Assembly: GCF_030848805.1 (NCBI RefSeq)
Contig: NC_092367.1
Coordinates: forward strand, 4,867,019 to 4,931,018
Origin: Temnothorax longispinosus
Lineage: Eukaryota; Arthropoda; Insecta; Hymenoptera; Formicidae
DNA length: 64,000 bases
Reading direction: 5' to 3'
This document shows positions 12,201-26,600 of this stretch, piece by piece; position 1 is the stretch's first letter, and every line of letters starts with the position of its first letter. A program made the position numbers and the translations under genes. Under the pieces are notes generated by a model. That model ran no database searches, had not been told where the DNA came from, and saw only the letters and a list, made by a program, of their open reading frames with translations.

Positions 12201-15200
12201 TGCCCGTTTCTCGTAAGCCGATCTCACTGGAAGCTATTATCAGACAAGGTCGCTATGACGCGGATACGGGAAGAATAGAAGATCCTCTGACTAAACAATC
12301 GATTGACGTCGAGGAGGGTGTTCGTAGAAGCGTCGTCGATGCTTTTATCACCGAGATCGAGGACACGAAAGCCGGCTCGTCCGTCTCGTTGGACGACGCG
12401 CTGACGATGAATTTGGTGATTCCCAGTACAGGTCGTTTGCGCGACACGAAAGCCGGAGAGCTTCTACCTTTAGACGTAGCGCTTGATAAAGGTCTGATTA
12501 TCACAACACCGTTCGTGCCTTCGCTGATCGACGCGATTGTTCAGGAATACTATTCACCGAAGACTGGTCTCGTCCTGAATCCTATGACTGGTGAAAATTT
12601 AACGCTGAAAGAAGCATTGGCCATTGGTTACGTCAACGGCTCGACCACAGTGGTAAAAGATGATAGAAAGGATAGCGTTATTCCTCTCAACGAGGCAGAG
12701 GGAAGTAAACTGATAGATCTAGTAAGAGGAACATTGACCTATCCACATTCCATGACATTGGACGTCGCCTTTGAGAAGGGATACATCCTGAGTACTGTAA
12801 CGCCGTGGACGCTACAAGAAGCCTTAGCTCTTCAAATTTACGACCCGAAGTCCGGTACTTTCAATATTGATGGTAATAATTGTACTTTAGAGGAAGCGAT
12901 CGAGAAAGGTTTTATTAGCAAGGATAGTCCATCGATTAAAGATCCGAGAAACAACGATATTATATCTTTGGGCGACGCTATCAAGCACGGCTTTATCAAC
13001 GCGAAGACCAGCACGGCGGTGGATCCATGTACCAGTGTGGCTCTTTCATTGACCGATGCGTTAGATCGCGGCTTTATTGTGCCGGCGAAACGTAAGATAT
13101 CCCTACCGGACGCCGTCTTCAAAGGTTTGTACGATCCGAAGACCGGACAATTTACAGTACCTGACACGCAAGAGAAGCTTCCTACTGATCGCGCGATTAA
13201 GATGGGCGTGATAGATGCCACGACTGCGATTGTGCGAGATCCCAACGGTGACGTGATGACATTCAACAAGGCTATTAAGACTTCCATAGTCGATCCCAAA
13301 TCTGGGACGGTTAGTTATGCCAGAGGACCGCCTGTAGATTTCCAGGAGGCGCTGGAACGTGGCTTGCTTCTCGAAACAAGAAGACCCATGAGCTTCAGCG
13401 AGGCAATTTCTAAGGGCATTCTCGATGAGAAGACCAACAAATTTTTAGATCCGCAGACGGGCAGTTATCTAACAGTATTAGAAGCCATACGAAAGAATCT
13501 AATAGATGCTGACTCTGTTACTGTCAAGGATACGAGATCCAGCATCTGGAAAACGATGACGCTAATGGAAGCTATACAATCGGACTACATAGACGGCACT
13601 ACTGGCTACCTTATAGACCCCAGCAAGGGTAACAGGAACGTATCTCTGAGAGACGCCTTCGAATCTGGCCTCATCGTTGACAATAGAGCCGCCGTGTCTT
13701 TGCAGCGTGCCATCCATCAAGGATTGTACGACGATAATACGGGCAAGATCACCGATCCCAGTACAGGCAGAGCCGTGACGTTGCACGAAGCGATGAGAAA
13801 ATGCATAATCAGTCCTACGTTGCCGTGTTATTGGGACAAACGTGGCGAACGTTTGTTGTCATTAGCAGAAACGTGTCGCGCTGGCGTAATCGACAGACGC
13901 ACCGGGATGTTCAAGGAACCAGGCGCCAGTGGTTCGGTCTCGTTGTCAGTCGCGTTGCAGCTCGGTCTCATTGTCGACATAGAGAGCATGGGATTCGGCC
14001 TGTACGAGGCGATATTGATGAACATGTACGACGTCTCGTCGGGCAAATTCGTACATCCGACCAGCAACCGCAAGCTGACGCTAGCCGAGGCATGTCAAGT
14101 AGATTTAATAAACCCTCTGACATCGATTGTTAAATGCACCAGGTCTAACAGATACGTCCCGTTGGCCGAAGGAATTTCCTCGGGCATTGTCGACGACATT
14201 CGCGGCATGTATGTCATTCGCGAGCTTGACAAAGCGATTAATCTGCAAGAAGCGGCGAAGAAGGGCTTCATCGTCACGTCGAAGATGCCCCTCTCGATCG
14301 AGGAGACGGTCAAGTGCCGCCTTTACCGTGGTGACAGTGGTAAATTCACTAATCCTGTTGTTAACGAGTATCACGACTTGCTTCAGGCAATCAACTGCGG
14401 TCTCGTAGATCCTGATACTACCGCCTTGAAGGATGCGACGACCGGACAGATCAAGTCGCTGTTGACGGGCATCGAGGATGGGACGGTCGATGTGTCGCGA
14501 GGAAGAATATTAGATCCCAAGACGACACGCGCTTTTAATATTGATGTAGCTTTGGAAAGAGGCCTGTTGGTCACGATTGATAAACCTCTGGCGCAACAAA
14601 TAGCACATAGATCACCTTTAGAGGCCTCCAAAGCCGGACTTGGCGACAAAAACGTCAAAGAATGCACTCTAGAAGAAGCGATCAACTATCAACTGATCGA
14701 TCCGAACACGTCGGTTGTGAGAGATCCTAGAACCGGTCGGTTCGTGACGACGGCAAGAGCGATCGCGGACGGTGTCGTAGATCCTTCCGTCAGAGGTACA
14801 ATTGAATTGAACGGCGGAAGCAAGAGAGAACCGCGTTTCGTGCGTTTCGGTGACGTTACCGTATTCGTCAGGGAACCTTTCACATTCGAAGAGGCGGTCG
14901 AGAAAGAGTATCTGTCGCTGGAATCGGGCAAGTTCACGGATCCGATCTCGAACGAACAATTGACCCTCAAGGAGGCGATCGGTCTCGGTATCGTAGACTC
15001 GGACTCGGCGTTGATTAAAGACTCGCAGAAGAAGAAGCTGGTGAAATTGCCGGAGGCGTTCCGCAAGGGCATGATGGACGCGGAGAAGGGCAACGTGCTG
15101 GACACGGCCACGTCCAAGTTGTACAGTTTGTCCAAGGCCCTGGAAGCCGGCCTGTTGATCACCCCGCGGAACGGCGTTTCGTTCATCGAAGCGCTGCAGT

Positions 15201-18200
15201 TCGGTCTTTACAATCCGACCACGGGCGGCTTTCACGATCCCTTCGTTGTCACCTCCGTGCTAGATCGTAGACGCCTCACGCTGGCGGACGCAATCGAGTC
15301 GGGTCTGATCGATCCATCCACCACGGTGATTAAAGATCCGTTCACGGGTAATATCGCGAGTCTGTTAGAGGCAGTGAGTAGCGGGAAGGTAGATTCCGTA
15401 GGAGGCAGATTAGTCGAGGACACTGACGGCAAGAGTATCGACTTCGTGAGGGCCTTGGAGCGGGGTTATATACTCGCCGCTGAAGCCAGGGTAAGTAGGA
15501 CCAGCGAGAATGATGCCTTTTACACAACCCCGCGACTCCCGCACCGATTGACTCTTTTTCCTCCGTTCGTTTTATTTTTTTCCCCCTTGCTCTGTTTGGG
15601 TTTCTCCAAGTTTTCTCACACCCGAATTTACGTTTGCTACTGTTTCCACTTACGATTCTCTTAACAGCTTCTTCCGAGAGTTGGATGTGATTATCATTAC
15701 GCTATCACACGAATCGACATTACGTTTTATTGTCGTGCGATCCTCTTTCCGTTACATTTCGCCTTGCCTTGATCCGACGTGAATTTTTATATCATTATCA
15801 TTCGCGAGGAAAGCCGCGCTTGCTGGCATGATGGTCCTTGCACGGACCTCTTTAGATCTTCGTTTTCGACTCGCATGACATTTTTATCTTGATCAAGGAT
15901 TAAGAGGAAATAATATGTGTAATGTGCATGGACATAAATTAAAAACGTTCTCACTCTGATGTTTCTTTCTCCCTCTACTTCATAGAGGAATCATCCCCGT
16001 GCTTCCTTTTATCGGAATGCTCGCTTCAAATTATCTCATTCAAATTTATCTCAGATTTATCTCGGACTCTCCTCGTCATATAATATGTCATACTTACCTT
16101 CGTGCTTACCTTCCTTCATTACCTTAATGTGGGTTCAGTAAAGGCGGCCATCATCACGAACAACCATTAATCGGACATCGCGTACGTTCTCTCGGGCTCG
16201 TCATTTACAATCGGCGATCTGCAGACCATCGGACAATATCGAACATCGCATCATGAACAATACCTCCACCACGAATATCATTAATCCTAAGCCAAGTTTT
16301 GTCGCATCAACAACGCTAATCCCTTTTTAATAAATTAAGTAGCATTAATCTATAATTTTATCATTAATCTAATAATTTTAACTTGCTTATCTTATTTTTC
16401 GCGATAAAACTTCCATCGTCTTACGTGCAGCGCGATGCAAAAGTTACATCTATATGATTTATTTCAAAGAGATTTATGAAAATACAGCAATTTCTCAGTA
16501 AACTGAATCATATATTCGATCATCCTGATGCTAATAATTTTCTTTGGTTGGGAAAAAAAATACAAATCATTCACTGAGCATACTAATGTGTACGGCATGC
16601 ATGTACGGAATAAAAAAAATTGCAAATTGGCATTTTTCTCTATTTTTCATTCAAAATTAACGCTTTTACGAGAAGAAGGATTTGGCTGAAAGGACATGCA
16701 ACCATAATCACGTCGTTGCTCTCTGTCTTTTATCATCCTTCAGTATTGGCTTAATCAGGATACAAGTGACAGACAATTGTGGCAGATAAATTAAAGGCAT
16801 TGGTGAATAAAAAATCAAATTCGATAATAGTCAAATGTTCTTATAATATGTAAAAGAAGCAACGGGATTGCATTAAGAGATATAAGGCAACAGTAGATGG
16901 TAGGACATTTTTAACGTAATGTTAAGTAACGTGAAACGCTTGACGGTAATCAAGACCAACGCAATAATTGTAAGCACCGCATTAGCACTTCCTAATGTGT
17001 TACTCAATATTTAAAAAAGTTTTTCATAAAAAATAATATAAGGGATAAGTTTCTGGAGCCTCAGTTGGTTTTATTTACCGATCCGCGCGAGAAATTCGTA
17101 CGATTAACACATTACGATGAAATTAACAAATGTATAATATCTTGTCTTAATTTTGTCAATTTACTTATTAATATGCGTTTAATTCAACTAGTTTTTAATA
17201 TCTGTCTATTCAAAGTTATGATAATTATTATACATTTAAATGTTTTTTCCTTTTTTTCAGGTATGATTATGTTTACTTATCACGAACCTATGTTTTCGCT
17301 AGCATGAGTTAGCGGGAGTTTCTCCACGTTGTACATTACTGTATCATACATTTATACACATTATTTTATATGCAGTACATCATCACACGATCGTTACTCC
17401 GTCATTGTGCGTTTTAATTTATTTGCTTGTTGGAACGTGTTTTTATTACGTTATCTTCATACTGTTATCGTTTATGCTTTGAAACTGCATATGAAAAAAC
17501 CCGATACGAGAAATATGCAGTTCTTGCAGATAAATTAAAGCTACCATTTAATACTGTATTTTACCTGTACGTTAAAAGTGTGCCTGTGTTTGCATGCGTG
17601 AGATATGTCGTAAGCTTACCTATGTTTCTTTAATCTTTAATTAATACGATGCCTATTATCGTCATTGGTGAGATGGCGATATTGTTATGATTTACCTTAG
17701 TTTTCTTTCTAGCACATTAGATTTAGCTAGATAGATGGGCTGCACGAGTAGATAGAAATGAATCGTTTTCCTCTAACTTCGTTTTAGCAAGCGGTGGAGG
17801 AAAAGTACAAGCTCTGTGACGAGACGCTCTCAAAACTTCTGCAGTGGATCTCCGAAATTGAGGACAAGCTGGCGAATCAAGATACCGTCAAGGAAGACGT
17901 AGAGCAGTTAAGAAAGCAGATAATTATTATGAAAGTAAGCGATAGAACTCACATAACTGTAATTCATGTAAATACGCTTATTTTATAGAATCAAGAGACA
18001 CGGTAGTGTCTCGCGCCAAGTACACGCGGAGCGAGACCGACCGTGACTCTTTTACGCGACGCGACGATTTGCGAATATTAAGTAATTACATGTGAAATCT
18101 AATGTCACTTGTAGGAAATAAAGGAAGATCTTGAATCGCACAGTCGATCCGTTTCATCCTGCCTGGATCAGATTCGACAGGTCGTCTTGACGGGCAGCAA

Positions 18201-21200
18201 CGTGTTATCCAGCGACGAAGTGTCTACTTTGGAGAAGAACGGTCGATCTCTTAGAACTCGATTTGACAAAGCGTTAGATCGCACTGACAAATTAGTGAAA
18301 CGTCTCATTGGTGCCAGAGATGAATTAACAAAGTTCAAGTCAGTATCTCTTGCATAATTACTTGAATAATTTAGTGTTTTCGAAATTTTAATTGACTTTT
18401 TGTTTCACAGGAATGAACTCACGACGTTCTCGATTTGGTTGGATAAGGCCAGAAGCGTGCTTGAAGAGAAGGAGCGTTCCTTATCCGATCTGAACAAGCT
18501 CAGTAGCAGCACGGATACGACTCGCGATTTCATCAGCGATGTCATCGCTCATCAAGCAGATTTGAGATTTATCACCATGGCCGCGCAAAAGTTCGTTGAC
18601 GAGAGTAAAGAGTATCTCCAAGTTCTTAACGACTTCAGGACCAGCTTGCCACAGAGATTGCCACACAAAGAGCCCACGGCTAGCCAGGATTCGCCGGTAC
18701 GAGCCGAAGTATCCAGCGCGACAACTCGGTACAAAGATCTACTATCCCGAGCAAATCTCCTGTCAGACAGATTGTCGGGAGTCGGCGGCAAACAGAGAGA
18801 TTATCATGATTCATTGGATAAAGCTAGAACGTGGTTGAGAGAGGTCGAGCCGAAAGTGCACAGAGTTATCTCCGAACCTGTTGCCGCGGAACCGAAACAA
18901 GTGGAGGATCAATTGAGCAAGGCCAAGGCGTTGAACAATGAATTCCTCGCTAATGAGCGTCTAGTCGACAACGCTAAACACAGCGTTGAGGCTCTATTAC
19001 GTTCTTTGGAGGGCCAACTGACAATCAACGAAGCTAACGAGCTCGAGGAACCCGTGAAGGCGTTAGAAGATAAGTACAAACAACTGAGTAACGCTCTGGC
19101 TGACAAGTGTCAAGAACTTGACACAGCGTTGGTGAGAAGCCAAGGAGTGCAAGATGCATTGGACAGTCTGGTTGCATGGCTAAACAACGTTGAAAGTCAA
19201 TTTAAGTAAGTATAAGATAGATACAATTTTATTATTTTTGAATTTTCCTGTGTTATCTTAAGCTTATCATTATTTTAATTGTATTGTAACAAATCGTATT
19301 GCACAGGTCTCTTCAACGTCCAGCAAGTTTGCAGAAAGAACGCTTGGAAGAGCAACAGAGAGAACAGCGATTACTTCAAGCAGACTTGGATAGTCACCGT
19401 TTGAGCGTAGAAACTATCACAGCGAACGCTCAAGATCTTCTCTTAAATTCGAGCAACGTTCGCATCGCCAAACGTATCGAGAGCAAGTTGAAGGATGTGC
19501 AAAGCAGATTTGAGAAACTGATGGACAAATCTTTGAGGCGCGGTGAATTCCTGGACGAAATCGCGCAGGCCCTGAACGAGTTCCTCGGAGATGTGGCCAA
19601 GTTTGAAAGTTGGTACGCGCATATGATGGAAGTTCTCGACTCGAGAGATTTGAACAAGCTCGATATGTCGGAGTGCGAGGCCAAGATGGCTCGACTGATC
19701 GACATGCGCGAGGATCAGCGTGGAAACTTCGAAGACCTTATACGTAACGGGAAGAATCTGATCTCCAAGAAGGATATAACCGAAGCGGGCGCGATTAGAG
19801 ATAAGATCAAGGCGCTCGAATCTCAATGGAAGGAACTGAACAATCTGCTCGACGAGAAACAACGATTGTGCAAATCGAGGGCAGAACAACACACGGCGTA
19901 TGAGAAACTGCGGGATCAAGTGCTCGATTGGCTTACTCGTACGGAGAACAAGGTGCAAAGACTCGAGCCGGTCGCCGTGGATTTGGACAAATTGAAAATA
20001 CAGCAGGAAGATTTGAAGCCCATACAAAAGGAATATCGCGATTACGGCAACACGGTCGACAAGATCAACGATCTCGGTATCGCTTACGATAGTTTGATGA
20101 AGGAACGCGGCGAAAGTCCAACGCGTCGACGTGGCAGTGCTAGTCCAACGAAAAGACCAGGTATTATCCTTGCTATTGTCACTACATATATGAGCGATTT
20201 TGCATAGATACTTTTCGACTGCATGATTTTGTGAACTGTGGATATTGGTTTTTTTGCGAACCAATTGCTACTAGTTTATGTAACTTATCAGTTATAACAA
20301 CTAGCTCATAGATCTTTCACATTGCATCTTTTTCAGCACACAATCATTGCTATTTTCGTTACGTTTGATCGTTTTTTTCTTAATTTTTTTTTGTAGTACT
20401 GCGAATGTCACAAGACGGTCGCTCGCCGTCACCCACTAAATCCTACGCAGTTCAAAGTCCGGTCTCCCCAGGTGGTAGCAGCGGATTTAGCAGCCGCCGT
20501 TCGAGCCAAGATGGTTTCCATCTGGAGGAATTATCGCCCGTTCAACAGCAGCTTTCGGAAATTAATCATAGATACGGATTACTCGGTGTCAGATTGTCGG
20601 ATCGCCAAACGGAGTTAGATAACATTAGAGAGGAATTGAAGAAACATTTGGACCATTTGAAAGTACTCTCTCAATTCTTGGATAAGGTAATTTCTTATTT
20701 TTTTCAAATAATGTTTTATTTTATGTATATTTTGACTATATAAATATAATACATAACTTTTTTTTTTACCAGATTCAACGGCAGTTGCCTAAAGAAAGTA
20801 TGCCTGCAACTAAAGATGATGCAGACAAAACGGCCAAGCAAGTTAAGGTTCTCGTCGAGGAAATGTACGAGAAACAATCTTTACTCGATAGTACTCGAAC
20901 ACAAGTGCGTGATTTAGTCAGACGTAAGAAAGATGCATACGGTGTAGATAGATTGAATGACGAGATGGAAGACGTTGCCAGTCGGTGGAGATCGATTTCG
21001 GACAGATGCAAGGACCGAATTAAATTCTTGGAAGACATTAAAGACTTCTATGACACGTACGATGGTCTTAATTCCTGGCTCGGCGCTAAAGAGCGTATGT
21101 TGGGCGCTTTGGGACCAATTTCAGCCGATCCTCGTATGGTCGCGAGTCAAGTGCAACAGGTGCAGGTTTTGCGAGAGGAGTTTAGAACTCAGCAACCGCA

Positions 21201-23573
21201 ATTGGATCATCTCATACAAGTCGGGGAAAGTATCTTTGTCACGATATCCATTGATTCGGCAGATGGACAGAAGATAAACGCGAAGTTGCAGAGCATTTTA
21301 CAGAGATGGGCAGATCAAATGGGAAGATTGGACGAAAGAGCTCAGAGTTTGGGAGATGCTGTTGATACTAGTCGTGAATTCGATGCCAGTCTTAATCGGC
21401 TGCGAGATGCTCTGCAAGGAATCTCGGACAATCTAGACGAGTTGTCTCTTGAAAAGGATCCCGAAGAACAGCTTCGTAAGATCGAGAATCTGGAGAGACA
21501 GCTGGAAGGTCAGAGACCGTTGTTAGCCGACGCGGAGATGGCCGGTGCACAGCTGTGTGAGGTTCTGAGTGACCCAGCGTCGAGATCCGAAATTCAAGGA
21601 AAGCTCGCTACAGTCGGCAAGATGTACAATAACTTGCAGAAGAAGCTCGATTATAGGAAAGCAGAAATCGAAGGTAATCTGCGAGATGGAAGACAATTCG
21701 AGGCCTCTTGTAGCAGAACTCTGGGATGGCTCGCGGATGAACTCGGAAATATGTCTGAAAAGCTGCTGGTGTCTGCCGACAGAGAAGTCTTGCAACAGCA
21801 ACTTGATCATCATGAGGTATGTGTCACTATTTAAGAAATTTCTATCTTCTTTTCTTTACTTATACGTTTCATACCCCGTCAGTTCTATTTTATTGACAAA
21901 AATAAAATATAATTTTTAGCCTGTTTATCGTAATGTGATGAGTAAAGAGCACGAAGTCATAATGCTGTTGAACAAAGGACGCGACATACTTGCGCGGTCT
22001 CAGAAAGTTGAAAATCGCTCACTTCAACGTGACTTGGATAAGATGCAGTCGCAATGGGATCGTTTAAAGAAGGATACCGTCGAAAGGCACACCCGACTGC
22101 AGACCTGCGCGGAGCATTGCAAGAAATACTACAAAGCTCAAGACGTATTTCTTCCTTGGCTTCGACAGGCCGAGGATAAATTGGACAGTTTGATCCCTAC
22201 TTCATTTAGACGCAAAGACATCGAGAAGCAGCTGAAAGAATTATCGTCGTTCAGGAACGAAGTGTGGAAGCACTCCGGGGAGTTCGAAAATAACAAGATG
22301 CTTGGCGAGACATTTGTCGGAGCTTGCGACATTGACAAACAAAATGTGAAGAACGAGCTTAGCGCTATGAAAACAAGATGGGATAAATTAAACAATGGTA
22401 CGTTTAAATTTATTATTATTAAAACATAGTTTATTCTTAGTTTTTTACTCATGTGTGTTGTGTTACAATATTATAATTTAATTATTTCTTGCAGACTTGT
22501 TGTCTAGAACACAATCGTTGGAAGATACCGCACGTCACTTAATGGACTTCAATGAGAATTTACGCGATTTGCAACACGGTTTACAACGTTGTGAAGATAA
22601 GTTAGCTTCACACGATGCTCTCGGTGGAGCGGCTAAAGATCCAAAACTTCTCGACAGAATAAAGGTAATTAGGTTTATTCTACTCTCATAAAACAAAAAC
22701 TATGATTAATACAAAATATATACTTATTATGTAATTTTTAGAACTTGCGAGAGGAAACAACGAGCTTGAAGAAACCCTTACAATGCGTGAGACAGCAGGC
22801 TAACGATCTCGTAAACAAAGCCGGCGAGCAGGGCGTCGATGCGACACATTTACAAGACGAGATTGACAATGTCACCGATCGTATTAATGACCTGCAAGCG
22901 AAACTGGATGACAGATGCAACGAGCTGCAAAGCGCAGCGACGGCGGTCGCGCAATTTAACGATCAAGCAAAATTGATTAACCAACATCTGTCCGCTCTCG
23001 AAAAAGATCTAGACTCCATGAAAGCACCCGGTAGAGAAATCAAGATTGTACGAGGACAATTGGAAGATACCGCCAAGATTATTAGCAGAGTTAACAAACT
23101 TTATGAAGAAATTGGCGATCTGCAAAATCGCGGCGAACGTTTGGTTGATTACGGCTTCGCTGCTGATGCTGTAGCGACGAGAGATCAGGTTGAAGGATTC
23201 AAACGACAAATTGGCAAACTGGATGAGCGCGCGCGTACTAGAGAAGATGAACTCACTTCTACCTTGAACAAGTTGCAAGAGTTCTATCAATTGCACACGA
23301 AAGTTATGGAAGGTATCAGCGACGCAAACGAACAGGTCAGGAGATTTAAACCTGTCGGATCCGAAGTGGACTCGATTAAAGCTCAGCAGGAAGACTTCAG
23401 AACTCTCAAAGTTAAGAAGATTGAACCACTCGCACACGCTGTTGAAAACTGTAATGCGCTCGGTCAAAACCTTATACAAACTGCAGGACGAGATGTCAAT
23501 ACCAGTAATATCGAAAAAGACGTCGATAAAATGAACGAAAGGTGGAACGACTTAAAAGACAGGGTGAGTATTT

Positions 23574-23635
<62 letters not shown>

Positions 23636-26600
23636 TAATATATTCATGCAATAATTAACAAGATGCATTGTTTTATTGTTTAATTAATAATTATTTATTT
23701 TTTAGCTAAACGAGCGCGATCGCAAGTTGGATGTTGGATTACTACAGTCGGGCAAGTTCCAGGAAGCTTTAGACGGTTTAGAGAAATGGTTGACCGATAC
23801 GGAAGAGATGGTTTCGAATCAAAAACCACCTTCGTCAGATTACAAAGTCGTGAAGGCGCAATTGCAAGAACAGAAATTCCTGAAGAAGATGTTGCTGGAC
23901 CGACAAAATTCTATGACATCCCTCTACAACATGGGACGAGAGGTAGCTGCCGATGCGGACCCGAAGGAGCGTAAGGCCATCGAGAAACAATTAAATGATT
24001 TAGTAGGCAGATTTGACAATTTGACGGAAAGCGCCGCGGAGAGAATGGACGCTCTTGAGCAAGCAATGGCGGTGGCAAAGCGATTCCAAGATAAATTGAT
24101 ACCACTTGCTATCTGGTTGGATAAGACGGAGAAGAAAGTGAGAGATATGGAGCTAGTCCCTACCGACGAGGAGAAGATACAGCAGCGAGTTAGTGAGCAC
24201 GACATACTTCACGAAGACATTATATCGAAGACACCAGACTTCAGCGAACTCACGGAGATAGCCAGTCAACTTATGTCGCTGGTAGGCGAAGACGAAGCTG
24301 CCTTGTTGGCCGATAAGCTTCAGGATGCGGCAGATAGATACGCGACTTTGGTCGAACGATCAGAAGCTCTCGGTAGTTTGCTGCAACGTTCGAGACAGGG
24401 CTTACGTCATCTGGTTCTTACATATCAAGATTTACAGGCGTGGATGGAAAGCATGGAAATCCGATTGTCCAAATATCGCATCTTAGCTGTACACACGGAG
24501 AAGCTCTTGCAACAAATGGACGACTTGGCGGATCTTACAGAGGAGGTATCTACGCGGCAAACGGAAGTCGACAGTACCGTTGATTCCGGCCTAGAACTGA
24601 TGAAACACATCTCGAGTGACGAGGCGCTTCAACTGAAGGACAAGTTGGACTCCTTGCAACGACGATTTAACGATCTCGTCACGCGTGGCTCGGATCTTTT
24701 GAAACATGCTCAAGAATCTTTGCCACTGGTGCAACAATTCCACGATAACCACAATCGTCTGATGGATTGGATGCAAGGCGCGGAAACTGCTTTGCAGTCG
24801 GCCGAACCTCGCGAGGAAGAGATTATCCGACTCGAGATGGAGATATCGGAATACAGACCCGTCTTGGACAAGATCAACGCGGTCGGCCCACAACTGTGTC
24901 AAATGTCACCAGGAGAAGGTGCTGCGACCATCGAAGGTCTCGTGACCAGGGACAATAGGCGATTCGACGCGATTGCCGAGCAGATTCAGAGAAAGGCGGA
25001 AAGAATTCAGTTGAGCAAGCAGCGATCCTTGGAGGTGATCGGCGATATCGACGATCTGCTCGACTGGTTTAGAGAAGTGGACAATCAACTTCGAGAGGCC
25101 GAGCCGCCCAGCAGCGAGCCTGAAATTATTAGAGTACAATTGAAAGAACATAAAGCACTCAACGACGATATATCCAGTCAGAAGGGTAGAGTCCGTGATG
25201 TTATTTCGACTGCGAAGAAGGTGATACGCGAGAACACTCAACATGAAGACACGTCTACCATCAGAGACAAGATGGAGGACTTGCGCGAAACGATGGAAAT
25301 TGTATCAGCTTTGTCAACAGATAGATTGGGAGCTCTCGAGCAAGCTCTACCGTTAGCGGAACACCTTCGCGATACTCACGCCGGCCTAGTCAGCTGGCTC
25401 GAGGAGGCTGAACAACAAGTCGCTATGTTACCCATGCCTGCTTTGCGACCTGACTTGATAGCGACCCAACAGGACAAGAATGAGCTTCTCATACAGAGTA
25501 TCAACGAGCATAAACCTCTGGTGGAGAAGCTCAACAAAACCGGTGAGGCACTTATCAAGTTGTGCAACGAGGAAGAAGGTATAAAGGTACAAGACATTCT
25601 GGATAATGACAACGCTCGCTATGCGGCATTGAGAGCCGAGCTGAGGGGCCGACAACAGGCGCTGGAACAGGCACTGCAGGAATCCTCTCAGTTCTCCGAT
25701 AAATTGGAGGGTATGCTGCGCGCACTGTCTTCTACCGCCGATCAGGTGAACGGCGCCGAACCGATTAGTGCCCATCCGCCTCGTTTACGCGATCAGATGG
25801 AGGAGAACGCCGCCTTGGCAGACGATCTCGCTCAGAGATCCGAGGCTTACGCGGCCGTTAAGAAAGCGGCGGATGACGTGATCAGCAAGGCCGGCAACAG
25901 GGCCGATCCGGCGGTGAAGGACATCAAACGCAAGCTGGATAAGCTCAACAAATTATGGACCGACGTACAGAAGGCCACGAACAACCGCGGTCGCACCTTG
26001 GACGATACTCTAGCCGTCGCCGAAAAATTCTGGGCCGAGCTGAACGGAGTTATGGCCACTCTGAGGGAGCTGCAGGACGCGCTGGCTGGACAGGCACCAC
26101 CTGCGGCTCAACCAGCCGCTATTCAACAACAGCAAGTGGCGTTGCAAGAAATCCGACAGGAGATCGATCAGACGAAGCCGGATGTCGAGCAAGTTCGAAC
26201 CTCGGGACACGACTTGATGAGCTTGTGCGGCGAGCCGGACAAACCTGAAGTGCGAAAGCACATCGAAGATTTGGATCAGGCTTGGGACAACGTCACTGCT
26301 CTGTACGCTAGACGCGAGGAGAATCTGATCGACGCCATGGAGAAGGCGATGGAGTTCCACGAGACGCTGCAGAACCTGTTGGAGTTCTTGCAAGAGGCCG
26401 AGGACAGATTCGCGGAGATGGGCCCGCTTGGCAGCGACATCGACGAGGTGAAGAAACAGATCAAGCAGCTGGCTAATTTCAAGGCCGAGGTGGATCCGCA
26501 TATGGTGAAAGTCGAGGCGTTGAACAGGTGAAAATTTAATTTTTAAGTAAAAGCAAGAATCTACATGTTAATGGCGTTACAAAGAGTTCAGTGCGCAGCA

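Noticed and set aside
8992..15235. Long antisense open frames across the plectin exon (for example 8992-9558 and 14669-15235, 188 codons each)
   Set aside because: They mirror the Glu/Asp/Leu-rich codons of the plectin repeats on the sense strand. Their translations have no domain, start context or splice logic.
15491..15664. Apparent C-terminal extension of the plectin frame
   Set aside because: A consensus GTAAGT donor sits at 15491 and the sequence after it loses the repeat pattern and becomes pyrimidine-rich, so it is intron read-through.
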